DNA from: Saccoglossus kowalevskii | Taxonomy: Eukaryota; Hemichordata; Enteropneusta; Harrimaniidae | Length of the DNA stretch: 21,898 bases | Direction of reading: 5' to 3' | NCBI RefSeq assembly: GCF_000003605.2 | Contig: NW_003141543.1 | Span: forward strand, 1-21,898 | In this document: positions 10,713 through 21,260 of the stretch, piece after piece | How positions within the stretch are numbered: the stretch's first letter is position 1 | How the letters are laid out: the number at the start of each line of letters is the position of its first letter | Made by a program: the position numbers and the translations under genes | Notes under the pieces: generated by a model | What the model saw: only the letters and a program-made list of their open reading frames with translations | Told to the model about the DNA's origin: nothing | Database searches by the model: none

Positions 10713-11600
10713 TAAAAATACGAGTCAGATGTGAACATAGCGCATGTCTTCAGCATAACAATACGAGTCAGATGTGAACATAGTGCATGTCTTCAGCGTA
10801 ACATTTCTATTCAGATGTAAACAAAGTGCATGTCTTCAGCATATAAATACTATTCAGATGTAAACATAGTGCATGTCTTCAGCATAATAGTTCTATTCAG
10901 ATGTAAACATAGTGCATGTCTTGGGCATAACAATTCTATTCAGATGTGAACATAGTGCATGTCTTCAGCATAGCAATACGAGCCAGATGTGAACATATTC
11001 CATGTCTTCAGCATATAAATACTATTCAGATGTAAACATAGTGCATGTCTTCAGCATAATAGTTCTATTCAGATGTAAACATAGTGCGTGTCTTCAGCAC
11101 AACAATAATATTTAGATGTGAACATAGTGCATGTCTTCAGCATAACAATTCTATTCAGATGTAAACATAGTGCATGTCTACAGCACAACAATTCTATTCA
11201 GATGTGAACATAGTGCATGTCTTCAGCATAACAATCCTATTCAGATGTGAACATAGTTGCATGTCTTCAGCATAACAATTCTATTCAGGTGTGAACATAG
11301 TGCATGTCTTCAGCGTAACAATTCTATTCAGATGTGAAAATAGTGCATGTCTTCAGCACAACAATTATATTCAGATGTAAACATAGTGCATGTCTTCAGC
11401 ACAACAATTCTATTCAGATGTGAAAATAGTGCATGTCTTCAGCACAACAATTATATTCAGATGTAAACATAGTGCATGTCTTCAGCACAACAATTCTATT
11501 CATATGTGAACATAGAGGATGTCTTCAGCACAACAATTCTATTCAGATGTGAATATAGTGCATGTCTTCAGCATAACAATTCTATTCAGATGTGAACATA
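10713..11600 (+). repeat. 21-monomer higher-order unit Z2, tandem copy of Z1
   Basis: Z2 repeats Z1 in order, from gctaaaaatacgag through gtcttggg (10918) and the second catataaatac/cataatag pair. The preceding monomer shares a one-base loss with the one before Z1: agtcatgtc before Z1, agtcctgtc before Z2, against agtgcatgtc elsewhere. Z2 carries its own 86-bp dimer duplication at 11335-11506. The right edge is approximate, set where sequence begins to match 14359 onward. Confidence 0.82.
11335..11506 (+). repeat. 86-bp dimer duplicated in tandem within Z2
   Basis: A two-monomer series (gaaaatag with a tatatt box, then gtaaacatag with a tctatt box) is present at about 11335-11420 and again at 11421-11506. 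Z1 has it once. This is a fresh, small unequal exchange private to Z2. Confidence 0.8.
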
Positions 11601-12609
11601 GAGCATGTCTTCAGCATAACAATTCTATTCAGATGTGAACATAGTGCATGTCTTCAGCACAACAATTCTATTCAGATGTGAACATATTGCATGTCTTCAG
11701 CGTAACAATTCTATTCAGATGTGAAAATAGTGCATGTCTTCAGCACAACAATTCTATTCAGATGTAAACATAGTGCATGTCTTCAGCACAACAATTCTAT
11801 TCAGATGTGAACATAGTGCATGTCTTCAGCATAACAATTCTATTCAGATGTGAACATAGTGCATGTCTTCAGCACAACAATTCCATTCATATGTGAACAT
11901 AGTGCATGTCTTCAGCATAATTATTCTATTCATATGTGAATATAGTACATATCTTCAGCACAACAATTCTATTCAGATGTGAACATAAGTGCATACTCTT
12001 CAGCATAACAATGCGAGTCAGGTGTGAACATAGTGCATGTCATCAGCATAAAAATACGAGTCAGATGTGAACATAGTGCGTGTCTTCAGCACAACAATTA
12101 TATTTAGATGTGAACATAGTGCATGTCTTCAGCATAACAATTCTATTCAGATGTAAACATAGTGCATGTCTACAGCATAACAATTCTATTCAGACGTGAA
12201 CATAGTGCATGTCTTCAGCATAACAATCCTATTCAGATGTGAACATAGTTGCATGTCTTCAGCATAACAATTCTATTCAGATGTGAACATAGTGCATGTC
12301 TTCAGCGTAACAATTCTATTCAGATGTGAACATAGTTCACGTCTTCAGCGTAACAATTCTATTCAGATGTGAAAATAGTGCATGTCTTCAGCACAACAAT
12401 TCTATTCAGATGTAAACATAGTGCATGCCTTCAGCACAACAATTCTATTCAGATGTGAACAAAGTGGATGTCTTCAGCACAACAATTCTATTCAGATATG
12501 AACATTGTGCATGTCTTCAGCACAAACATACGAGTCAGGTGTGAACATAGTGCATGTCATCAGCATAAAAATACGAGTCAGATGTGAACATAGTGCATGT
12601 CTTTAGCAT
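11601..12609 (+). repeat. X/Y2 block
   Basis: The stretch starts at gagcatgtcttcag (11601), which recurs at 14359, offset 2,758. It includes the rare ttccattcatatg monomer, the cataattattc monomer and the variant gcatactcttcag (about 11993). The Y series then runs from 12006 with aaagtggatg at 12461. Its Y part matches Y1 at offset 3,225 with no net indel. Compared with 14359-15230 it has two extra monomers (86 bp), because the offset falls to 2,672 by 12006/14678. Confidence 0.78.
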
Positions 12610-13490
12610 AAAAATACGCGTCAGATGTGAACATAGTGCATTTCTTCGGCATAAAAATACGAGTCAGATGTGAACATAGTGCATGTCTTCGGCATAACAA
12701 TATGAGTCAGATGTGAACATAGAGCATGTCTTCAGCATAACAATACGCGTCAGATGTGAACATAGTGTATGTTTTCGGCATAACAATACGCGTCAGATGT
12801 CACATAGTGTATGTATTCGGCATAACAATACGCGTTAGATGTGAACATAGTGCACGTCTTCAGCATAACAATACGAGTCAGATATGAACATAGTACATGT
12901 CTTCAGCACAACAATTCTATTCAGATGTGAACATTGTGCATGTCTTCAGCATAACAATACGCGTCAGACGTGAACATAGTGCATGTCATCAGCTAAAAAT
13001 ACGAGTCAGATGTGAACATAGCGCATGTCTTCAGCATAACAATACGAGTCAGATGTGAACATAGTGCATGTCTTCAGCGTAACATTTCTATTCAGATGTA
13101 AACAAAGTGCATGTCTTCAGCATATAAATACTATTCAGATGTAAACATAGTGCATGTCTTCAGCATAATAGTTCTATTCAGATGTAAACATAGTGCATGT
13201 CTTGGGCATAACAATTCTATTCAGATGTGAACATAGTCCATGTCTTCAGCATAACAATGCGAGTCGGATGTGATCATAGTGCATGTCTTCAGCATAGCAA
13301 TACGAGCCAGATGTGAACATATTCCATGTCTTCAGCATAAACATACTTATCAGATGTGAACATAGTGCGTGTCTTCAGCACAACAATTATATTTAGATGT
13401 GAACATAGTGCATGTCTTCAGCATAACAATTCTATTCAGATGTAAACATAGTGCATGTCTACAGCACAACAATTCTATTCAGATGTGAAC
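12610..13490 (+). repeat. Partial H-type copy (H3)
   Basis: From the marker gtcacatag (12799) to gtctacagc (13457) this stretch is collinear with H1 1491-2149 at a constant offset of 11,308, so there is no net indel in about 660 bp. Upstream, relative to H1 1141-1490, it lacks 172 bp (four monomers), namely the gcgaca and aagagcc monomers. It keeps gtcttggg (13199), gtgatcatag and catagcaatacgagcc. After about 13490 it turns into ttccattcatatg monomers like those at 11870. Confidence 0.82.
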
Positions 13491-14358
13491 ATAGTGCATG
13501 TCTTCAGCACAACAATTCCATTCATATGTGAACATAGTGCATGTCTTCAGCATAATTATTCTATTCAGATGTGAATATAGTACATATCTTCAGCACAACA
13601 ATTCTATTCAGATGTGAACATAAGTGCATACTCTTCAGCATAACAATGCGAGTCAGGTGTGAACATAGTGCATGTCATCAGCATAAAAATACGAGTCAGA
13701 TGTGAACATAAGTGCATACTCTTCAGCATAACAATTATATTTAGATGTGAACATAGTGCATGTCTTCAGCATAACAATTCTATTCAGATGTAAACATAGT
13801 GCATGTCTACAGCATAACAATTCTATTCAGACGTGAACATAGTGCATGTCTTCAGCATAACAATCCTATTCAGATGTGAACATAGTTGCATGTCTTCAGC
13901 ATAACAATTCTATTCAGATGTGAACATAGTGCATGTCTTCAGCGTAACAATTCTATTCAGATGTGAACATATTGCATGTCTTCAGCGTAACAATTCTATT
14001 CAGATGTGAAAATAGTGCATGTCTTCAGCACAACAATTCTATTCAGATGTAAACATAGTGCATGCCTTCAGCACAACAATTCTATTCAGATGTGAACAAA
14101 GTGGATGTCTTCAGCACAACAATTCTATTCAGATATGAACATTGTGCATGTCTTCAGCACAAACATACGAGTCAGGTGTGAACATAGTGCATGTCATCAG
14201 CATAAAAATACGAGTCAGATGTGAACATAGTGCATGTCTTTAGCATAAAAATACGCGTCAGATGTGAACATAGTGCATTTCTTCGGCATAAAAATACGAG
14301 TCAGATGTGAACATAGTGCATGTCTTCGGCATAACAATATGAGTCAGATGTGAACATA
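13491..14358 (+). repeat. Y3 block
   Basis: The start repeats 11870-12005: ttccattcatatg, cataattattc, atatcttcag, gcatactcttcag. The Y series begins at 13641 and reaches aaagtggatg at 14098 and a short CpG-rich run near 14240-14350. Y3 has an odd hybrid monomer at about 13706-13745, where gcatactcttcag replaces gcgtgtcttcagcac in front of a tatatttag box. It also lacks gttcacgtc, reading attgcatgtc near 13970 instead. Confidence 0.78.
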
Positions 14359-15230
14359 GAGCATGTCTTCAGCATAACAATTCTATTCAGATGTGAACAT
14401 AGTGCATGTCTTCAGCACAACAATTCTATTCAGATGTGAACATATTGCATGTCTTCAGCGTAACAATTCTATTCAGATGTGAAAATAGTGCATGTCTTCA
14501 GCACAACAATTCTATTCAGATGTAAACATAGTGCATGTCTTCAGCACAACAATTCTATTCAGATGTGAACATAGTGCATGTCTTCAGCATAATTATTCTA
14601 TTCAGATGTGAATATAGTACATATCTTCAGCACAACAATTCTATTCAGATGTGAACATAAGTGCATACTCTTCAGCATAACAATGCGAGTCAGGTGTGAA
14701 CATAGTGCATGTCATCAGCATAAAAATACGAGTCAGATGTGAACATAGTGCGTGTCTTCAGCACAACAATTATATTTAGATGTGAACATAGTGCATGTCT
14801 TCAGCATAACAATTCTATTCAGATGTAAACATAGTGCATGTCTACAGCATAACAATTCTATTCAGACGTGAACATAGTGCATGTCTTCAGCATAACAATC
14901 CTATTCAGATGTGAACATAGTTGCATGTCTTCAGCATAACAATTCTATTCAGATGTGAACATAGTGCATGTCTTCAGCGTAACAATTCTATTCAGATGTG
15001 AACATAGTTCACGTCTTCAGCGTAACAATTCTATTCAGATGTGAAAATAGTGCATGTCTTCAGCACAACAATTCTATTCAGATGTAAACATAGTGCATGC
15101 CTTCAGCACAACAATTCTATTCAGATGTGAACAAAGTGGATGTCTTCAGCACAACAATTCTATTCAGATATGAACATTGTGCATGTCTTCAGCACAAACA
15201 TACGAGTCAGATGTGAACATAGTGCATGTC
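14359..15230 (+). repeat. Y4 block
   Basis: This block repeats 11601 onward at offset 2,758, then 2,672 after losing two monomers around 14575. The Y series begins at 14678, has the extra-T monomer agttgcatg near 14928 and gttcacgtc near 15008, and reaches aaagtggatg at 15133. After cacaaacatacgag it goes directly to a tttagcat monomer, dropping the aggtgtgaac monomer and the following tcatcagcat step seen in Y1-Y3. Confidence 0.78.
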
Positions 15231-15539
15231 TTTAGCATAAAAATACGCGTCAGATGTGAACATAGTGCATGTCTTCGGCATAACAATACGAGTCAGATGT
15301 GAACATAGAGCATGTCTTCGGCATAACAATTCTATTCAGATGTGAACATAGTGCATGTCTTGGGCATAACAATTCTATTCAGATGTGAACATAGTGCATG
15401 TCTTCGGCATAACAATACGCGACAGATGCGAACATAGTGCATGTCTTCGGCATAACAATACGCGACAGATGCGAACATAGTGCATGTCTTCGGCATAACA
15501 ATAAGAGCCAGATATGAACATAGTGCATGTCTTCAGCAT
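15231..15539 (+). repeat. CpG-rich mosaic stretch
   Basis: About seven monomers are drawn from different families: acgcgt, acgagt and tctatt boxes with cggcat, a cttgggcat monomer (gtcttggg at 15357), two successive gcgacagatgcgaac monomers near 15420-15470, and an aagagcc monomer. In H1, H2 and H4 the gcgaca monomer is followed directly by aagagcc and is never doubled, and cttgggcat is far away. The order here is a reshuffle of those parts. Confidence 0.7.
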
Positions 15540-15966
15540 AACTATTCTATTCAGATGTGAACATAGTGCATGTCATCAGCATAACTATTCTATTCAGATG
15601 TGAACATAGTGCATGTCTTCAGCACAACATTTCTATTCAGATGTAAACATAGTGCATGTCTTCAGCATAACAATTCTATTCAGAAGTAAACATAGTGCAT
15701 GTCTTCAGCACAACATTTCTAATCAGATGTGAACATAGTGCATGTCTTCAGCACAACATTTCTATTCAGATGTAAACATAGTGCATGTCTTCAGCATAAC
15801 AATTCTATTCAGATGTAAACATAGTGCATGTCTTCAGCACAACATTTCTATTCAGATGTGAACAAAGTGCATGTCTTCAGCATAACAATTCTATTCAGAT
15901 GTAAACATAGTGCACGTCTTCAGCACAACATTTCTATTCAGATGTAAACATAGTGCATATCTTCAG
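15540..15966 (+). repeat. 86-bp dimeric sub-array
   Basis: Monomers with cacaacatttc alternate with monomers carrying cataacaattc, most of them with gtaaacatag. The cacaacattt start is at 15623, 15709, 15752, 15838 and 15924: spacings 86, 43, 86, 86. The two leading monomers share cataactattc. This is the clearest local change of period in the window, from single monomers to a dimer. Confidence 0.8.
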
Positions 15967-16915
15967 CACAACAATTCTATTCAGATGTAAACATAGTGCA
16001 TGTCTTCAGCATAACAATTCTATTCAGATGTGAACATAGTGCATGTCTTCAGCACAACAATTCTATTCAGATGTGAACATAGTGCACGTCTTCAGCATAA
16101 CAATTCTATTCAGATGTGAACATAGTGCATGTCTTCAGCACAACAATTCGATTCAGATGTGAACATAGTGCATGTCTTCAGCGTAACAATTCTATTCAGA
16201 TGTGAAAATAGTACATGTCTTCAGCACAACAATTCTATTCAGATGTAAACATAGTGCATGTCTTCAGCACAATATTTCTATTCAGATGTGAACATAGTGC
16301 ATGTCTTCATCATAACAATTCTATTCAGATGTGAACATAGTGCATGTCTTCAGCACAACAATTCCATTCATATGTGAACATAGTGCATGTCTTCAGCATA
16401 ATTATTCTATTCAGATGTGAATATAGTACATATCTTCAGCACAACAATTCTATTCAGATGTGAACATAAGTGCATGTCTTCAGCATAACAATGCGAGTCA
16501 GGTGTGAACATAGTGCATGTCATCAGCATAAAAATACGAGTCAGATGTGAACATAGTGCGTGTCTTCAGCACAACAATTATATTCAGATGTGAACATAGA
16601 GCATGTCTTCGGCATAACAATTCTATTCAGATGTAAACATAGTGCATGTCTACAGCATAACAATTCTATTCAGACGTGAACATAGTGCATGTCTTCAGCA
16701 TAACAATCCTATTCAGATGTGAACATAGTTGCATGTCTTCAGCATAACAATTCTATTCAGATGTGAACATAGTGCATGTCTTCAGCGTAACAATTCTATT
16801 CAGATGTGAACATAGTTCACGTCTTCAGCGTAACAATTTCTATTCAGATGTGAACATAGTGCATGTATTCAGCACAACAATTCTACTCAGATGTAAACAT
16901 AGTGCATGTCTTCAG
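15967..16915 (+). repeat. About 23-monomer unit X2
   Basis: X2 goes from tctatt monomers through gaaaatagtacatg, cttcatcataac, ttccattcatatg and cataattattc to taacaatgcg at 16486, then a truncated Y series ending after gttcacgtc near 16830. It matches X1 at offset 7,705 (one monomer fewer near its start) and is followed by X3 about 992-994 bp on. An unusual extra T in aacaatttctatt near 16835 lies at the switch into X3. Confidence 0.8.
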
Positions 16916-18051
16916 CACAACATTTCTATTCAGATGTAAACATAGTGCATATCTTCAGCACAAACAATTCTATTCAGATGTAAACATAGTGCATGTCTTC
17001 AGCATAACAATTATATTCAGATGTGAACATAGTGCATGTCTTCAGCACAACAATTCTATTCAGATGTGAACATAGTGCATGTCTTCAGCATAACAATTCT
17101 ATTCAGATGTGAACATAGTGTATGTCTTCAGCACAACAATTCTATTCAGATGTGAACATATTGCATGTCTTCAGCGTAACAATTCTATTCAGATATGAAA
17201 ATAGTGCATGTCTTCAGCACAACAATTCTATTCAGATGTAAACATAGTGCATGTCTTCAGCACAACAATTCTATTCAGATGTGAACATAGTGCATGTCTT
17301 CAGCATAACAATTCTATTCAGATGTGAACATAGTGCATGTCTTCAGCACAACAATTCCATTCATATGTGAACATAGTGCATGTCTTCAGCATAATTATTC
17401 TATTCAGATGTGAATATAGTACATATCTTCAGCACAACAATTCTATTCAGATGTGAACATAAGTGCATACTCTTCAGCATAACAATGCGAGTCAGGTGTG
17501 AACATAGTGCATGTCATCAGCATAAAAATACGAGTCAGATGTGAACATAGTGCGTGTCTTCAGCACAACAATTATATTTAGATGTGAACATAGTGCATGT
17601 CTTCAGCATAACAATTCTATTCAGATGTAAACATAGTGCATGTCTACAGCATAACAATTCTATTCAGACGTGAACATAGTGCATGTCTTCAGCATAACAA
17701 TCCTATTCAGATGTGAACATAGTTGCATGTCTTCAGCATAACAATTCTATTCAGATGTGAACATAGTGCATGTCTTCAGCGTAACAATTCTATTCAGATG
17801 TGAACATAGTTCACGTCTTCAGCGTAACAATTCTATTCAGATGTGAAAATAGTGCATGTCTTCAGCACAACAATTCTATTCAGATGTAAACATAGTGCAT
17901 GCCTTCAGCACAACAATTCTATTCAGATGTGAACAAAGTGGATGTCTTCAGCACAACAATTCTATTCAGATATGAACATTGTGCATGTCTTCAGCACAAA
18001 CATACGAGTCAGGTGTGAACATAGTGCATGTCATCAGCATAAAAATACGAG
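16916..18051 (+). repeat. About 23-monomer unit X3 with full Y series
   Basis: X3 repeats X2 (cacaacattt at 15924 and 16916; taacaatgcg at 16486 and 17480), then carries the Y series on to aaagtggatg at 17935 and cacaaacatacgag, unlike X2. An extra A makes cacaaacaattc near 16960. A plus-strand frame of 68 codons (16863-17069) is open across the X2/X3 border only because local indels and gtaaac variants keep stops out of frame. It shows the repeat's peptide, not a gene. Confidence 0.78.
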
Positions 18052-18303
18052 TCAGATGTGAACATAGTGCATTTCTTCGGCATAAAAATACGAGTCAGAT
18101 GTGAACATAGTGCATGTCTTCGGCATAACAATATGAGTCAGATGTGAACATAGAGCATGTCTTCGGCATAACAATACGCGACAGATGCGAACATAGTGCA
18201 TGTCTTCGGCATAACAATAAGAGCCAGATGTGAACATATTGAATGTCTTCAGCATAACAATACGCGTCAGATGTGAACATAGTGTATGTTTTCGGCATAA
18301 CAA
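18052..18303 (-). repeat. CpG-rich monomer cluster, H4
   Basis: The order is as in 1141-1473, but the atgagt/acgcga/aagagc trimer is present once, followed by attgaatgtc and an acgcgt monomer. The overlapping minus-strand frames (83 and 67 codons) have the 43-residue repeat period. The single trimer is shared with 9440-9600. Confidence 0.75.
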
Positions 18304-19704
18304 TACGCGTCAGATGTCACATAGTGTATGTATTCGGCATAACAATACGCGTTAGATGTGAACATAGTGCACGTCTTCAGCATAACAATACGAGTCAGAT
18401 ATGAACATAGTACATGTCTTCAGCACAACAATTCTATTCAGATGTGAACATTGTGCATGTCTTCAGCATAACAATACGCGTCAGACGTGAACATAGTGCA
18501 TGTCATCAGCTAAAAATACGAGTCAGATGTGAACATAGCGCATGTCTTCAGCATAACAATACGAGTCAGATGTGAACATAGTGCATGTCTTCAGCGTAAC
18601 ATTTCTATTCAGATGTAAACAAAGTGCATGTCTTCAGCATATAAATACTATTCAGATGTAAACATAGTGCATGTCTTCAGCATAATTGTTCTATTCAGAT
18701 GTAAACATAGTGCATGTCTTGGGCATAACAATTCTATTCAGATGTGAACATAGTCCATGTCTTCAGCATAACAATGCGAGTCGGATGTGACCATAGTGCA
18801 TGTCTTCAGCATAGCAATACGAGCCAGATGTGAACATATTCCATGTCTTCAGCATAAACATACTTATCAGATGTGAACATAGTGCGTGTCTTCAGCACAA
18901 CAATTATATTTAGATGTGAACATAGTGCATGTCTTCAGCATAACAATTCTATTCAGATGTAAACATAGTGCATGTCTACAGCACAACAATTATATTCAGA
19001 TGTGAACAAAGTGCATGTCTTCAGCGTAACAATTCTATTCAGATGTGAACATAGTGCATGTCTTCAGCGTAACAATTCTATTCAGATGTGAAAATAGTGC
19101 ATGTCTTCAGCACAACAATTCTATTCAGATGTAAACATAGAGCATGTCTTCAGCACAACAATTCTATTCATATGTGAACATTGAGGATGTCTTCAGCACA
19201 ACAATTCTATTCAGATGTGAATATAGTGCATGTCTTCAGCATAACAATTCTATTCAGATGTGAACATAGTGCATGTCCTCATCATAACAATACGAACCAG
19301 ATGTGATCATAGTGTATGTCTTCAGCATAAAAATTCTATTCAGATGTGATAATAGTGCATGTCTTCAGCGTAACAATTCTATTCAGATGTGAACATAGTG
19401 CATGACTTCAGCGTAACAATTCTATTCACATGTGAAAATAGTTCAAGTCTTCAGCACAACAATTCTATTCAGATGTAAACATAGTGCATGTCTTCAGCAC
19501 AACAATTCTATTCAGATGTGAACATAGTGGATGTCTTCAGCACAACAATTCTATTCAGATGTAAACATAGTGCATGTCTACAGCACAACAATTCTATTCA
19601 GACGTGAACATAGTGCATGTCTTCAGCACAACAATTCTATTTAGATGTGAACATAGTGCATGTCTTCAGCATAACAATTCTATTCAGATGTAAACATAGT
19701 GCAT

Positions 19705-20220
19705 GTCTACAGCACAACAATTCTATTCAGACGTGAACATAGTGCATGTCTTCAGCACAACAATTCTATTCAGATGTGAACATTGTGCATGTCTTCAGCA
19801 TAAAAATGCGAGTCAGGTGTGAACATAGTGCATGTCATCAGCATAAACATACTTATCAGATGTGAACATCGTGCGTGTCTTCAGCACAACAATTATATTT
19901 AGATGTGAACATAGTGCATGTCTTCAGCATAACAATTCTATTCAGATGTAAACATAGTGCATGTCTACAGCACAACAATTCTATTCAGACGTGAACATAG
20001 TGCATGTCTTCAGCACAACAATTCTATTCAGATGTGAACATTGTGCATGTCTTCAGCATAAAAATGCGAGTCAGGTGTGAACATAGTGCATGTCATCAGC
20101 ATAAAAATACGAGTCAGATGTGAACATAGTGCGTGTCTTCAGCACAACAATTATATTTAGATGTGAACATAGTGCATGTCTTCAGCATAACAATTCTATT
20201 CAGACGTAAACATAGTGCAT
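19705..20220 (+). repeat. 258-bp hexamer in tandem (two full copies, third begins)
   Basis: The marker gtctacagca is at 19705, 19963 and 20221, exactly six monomers apart each time. Both full copies run through cagacgtgaac, aacattgtgc, aaaatgcgagtcagg, gtcatcagcat, a gcgtgtc monomer and a tatatttag monomer. The first copy has cataaacatacttatc with catcgtgcg where the second has cataaaaatacgag with catagtgcg. H1 shows one such step (3221 to 3479) and H2 likewise, so H4 gained a unit. Confidence 0.85.
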
Positions 20221-20820
20221 GTCTACAGCACAACAATTCTATTCAGACGTGAACAAAGTGCATGTCTTCAGCATAACAATCCTATTCAGATGTGAACATA
20301 GTGCACGTCTTCAGCGTAACATTTCTATTCAAATGTGAAAATAGTGCATGTCTTCAGCACAACAATTCTATTCAGATGTAAACATAGTGCATGCCTTCAG
20401 CACAACAATTCTATTCAGATGTGAACATAGTGGATGTCTTCAGCACAACCATTCTATTCAGATGTGAACATTGTGCATGTCTTCAGCATAAAAATACGAG
20501 ACAGGTGTGAACATAGTGCATGTCATCAGCATAAAAATACGAGTCAGATGTGAACATAGTGCATGTCTTTAGCATAAAAATACGCGTCAGATGTGAACAT
20601 AGTGCATGTCTTCGGCAGAAAAATACGAGTCAGATGTGAACATAGTGCATGTCTTCGGCATAACAATACGAGTCAGATGTGAACATAGAGCATGTCTTCG
20701 GCATAATAATACGCGACAGATGTGAACATAGTGCATGTCTTCGGCATAACAATAAGAGCCAGATGTGAACATAGTGCATGTTTTCGGCATAACAATACAC
20801 GTTAGATGTGAACATAGTGC

Positions 20821-21260
20821 ATGTCTTAGGCATAACAATACGAGTCAGATGTGAACATAGTACATGTCTTGAGCATAACAATTTTATTCAGATGTGAACG
20901 TAGTGCATGTCTTCAGCACAACAATTCTATTCAGATGTGAACATAGTACATGTCTTGAGCATAACAATTTTGTTCAGATATGAACATAGTGTATGTCTTC
21001 AGCACAACAATTCTATTCAGATGTGAACATAGTGCATGTCTTCAGCACAACAATTCTATTCAGATGTGAACATTGTGCATGTCTTCAGCATAACAATTCT
21101 ATTCAGATGTAAACATAGTGCATGTCTACAGCACAACAATTCTATTCAGACGTGAACATAGTGCATGTCTTCAGCTTAACAATTCTATTCAGATGTGAAC
21201 ATAGTGCATGTCTTCAGCACAACAATTCTATTCAGATGTGAACATTGTGCATGTCTTCAG
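20821..21260 (+). repeat. Monomers with private variants
   Basis: Between H4 and the last repeated block lie monomers with changes I see nowhere else: cttaggcat near 20826, then cttgagcataacaattt at two places exactly 86 bp apart (gagc at 20871 and 20957), with ttttattcag and ttttgttcag boxes. Otherwise they are ordinary tctatt monomers, including gtctacagca at 21124. The segment fills the gap between two copies of a 28-monomer unit. Confidence 0.75.

Larger units (their letters stand above)
18052..20860 (+). repeat. Higher-order repeat copy H4
   Basis: H4 is the third long H-type copy. From gtcacatag (18316) to gtctacagc (18974) it is collinear with H1 1491-2149 at a constant offset of 16,825. 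It continues through gaggatgtc, the tacgaacc box, gtgataatag (short of H1 by a few monomers near 19350), catgacttc, ttcaagtc, catcgtgcg (19866), and the cggcagaaaaatacg cluster (20587-20840, equal to 3845-4050). It keeps a version of the 1,072-bp block missing in H2, so H4 is closer in layout to H1 than to H2, although its cataattgttc near 18684 matches H2. Confidence 0.8.

Noticed and set aside
16863-17069. Plus-strand 68-codon open frame
   Set aside because: It is open only because gtaaac variants and one-base indels (for example cacaaacaattc) shift the usual tga, taa and tag out of frame. The peptide is the monomer read in successive frames.
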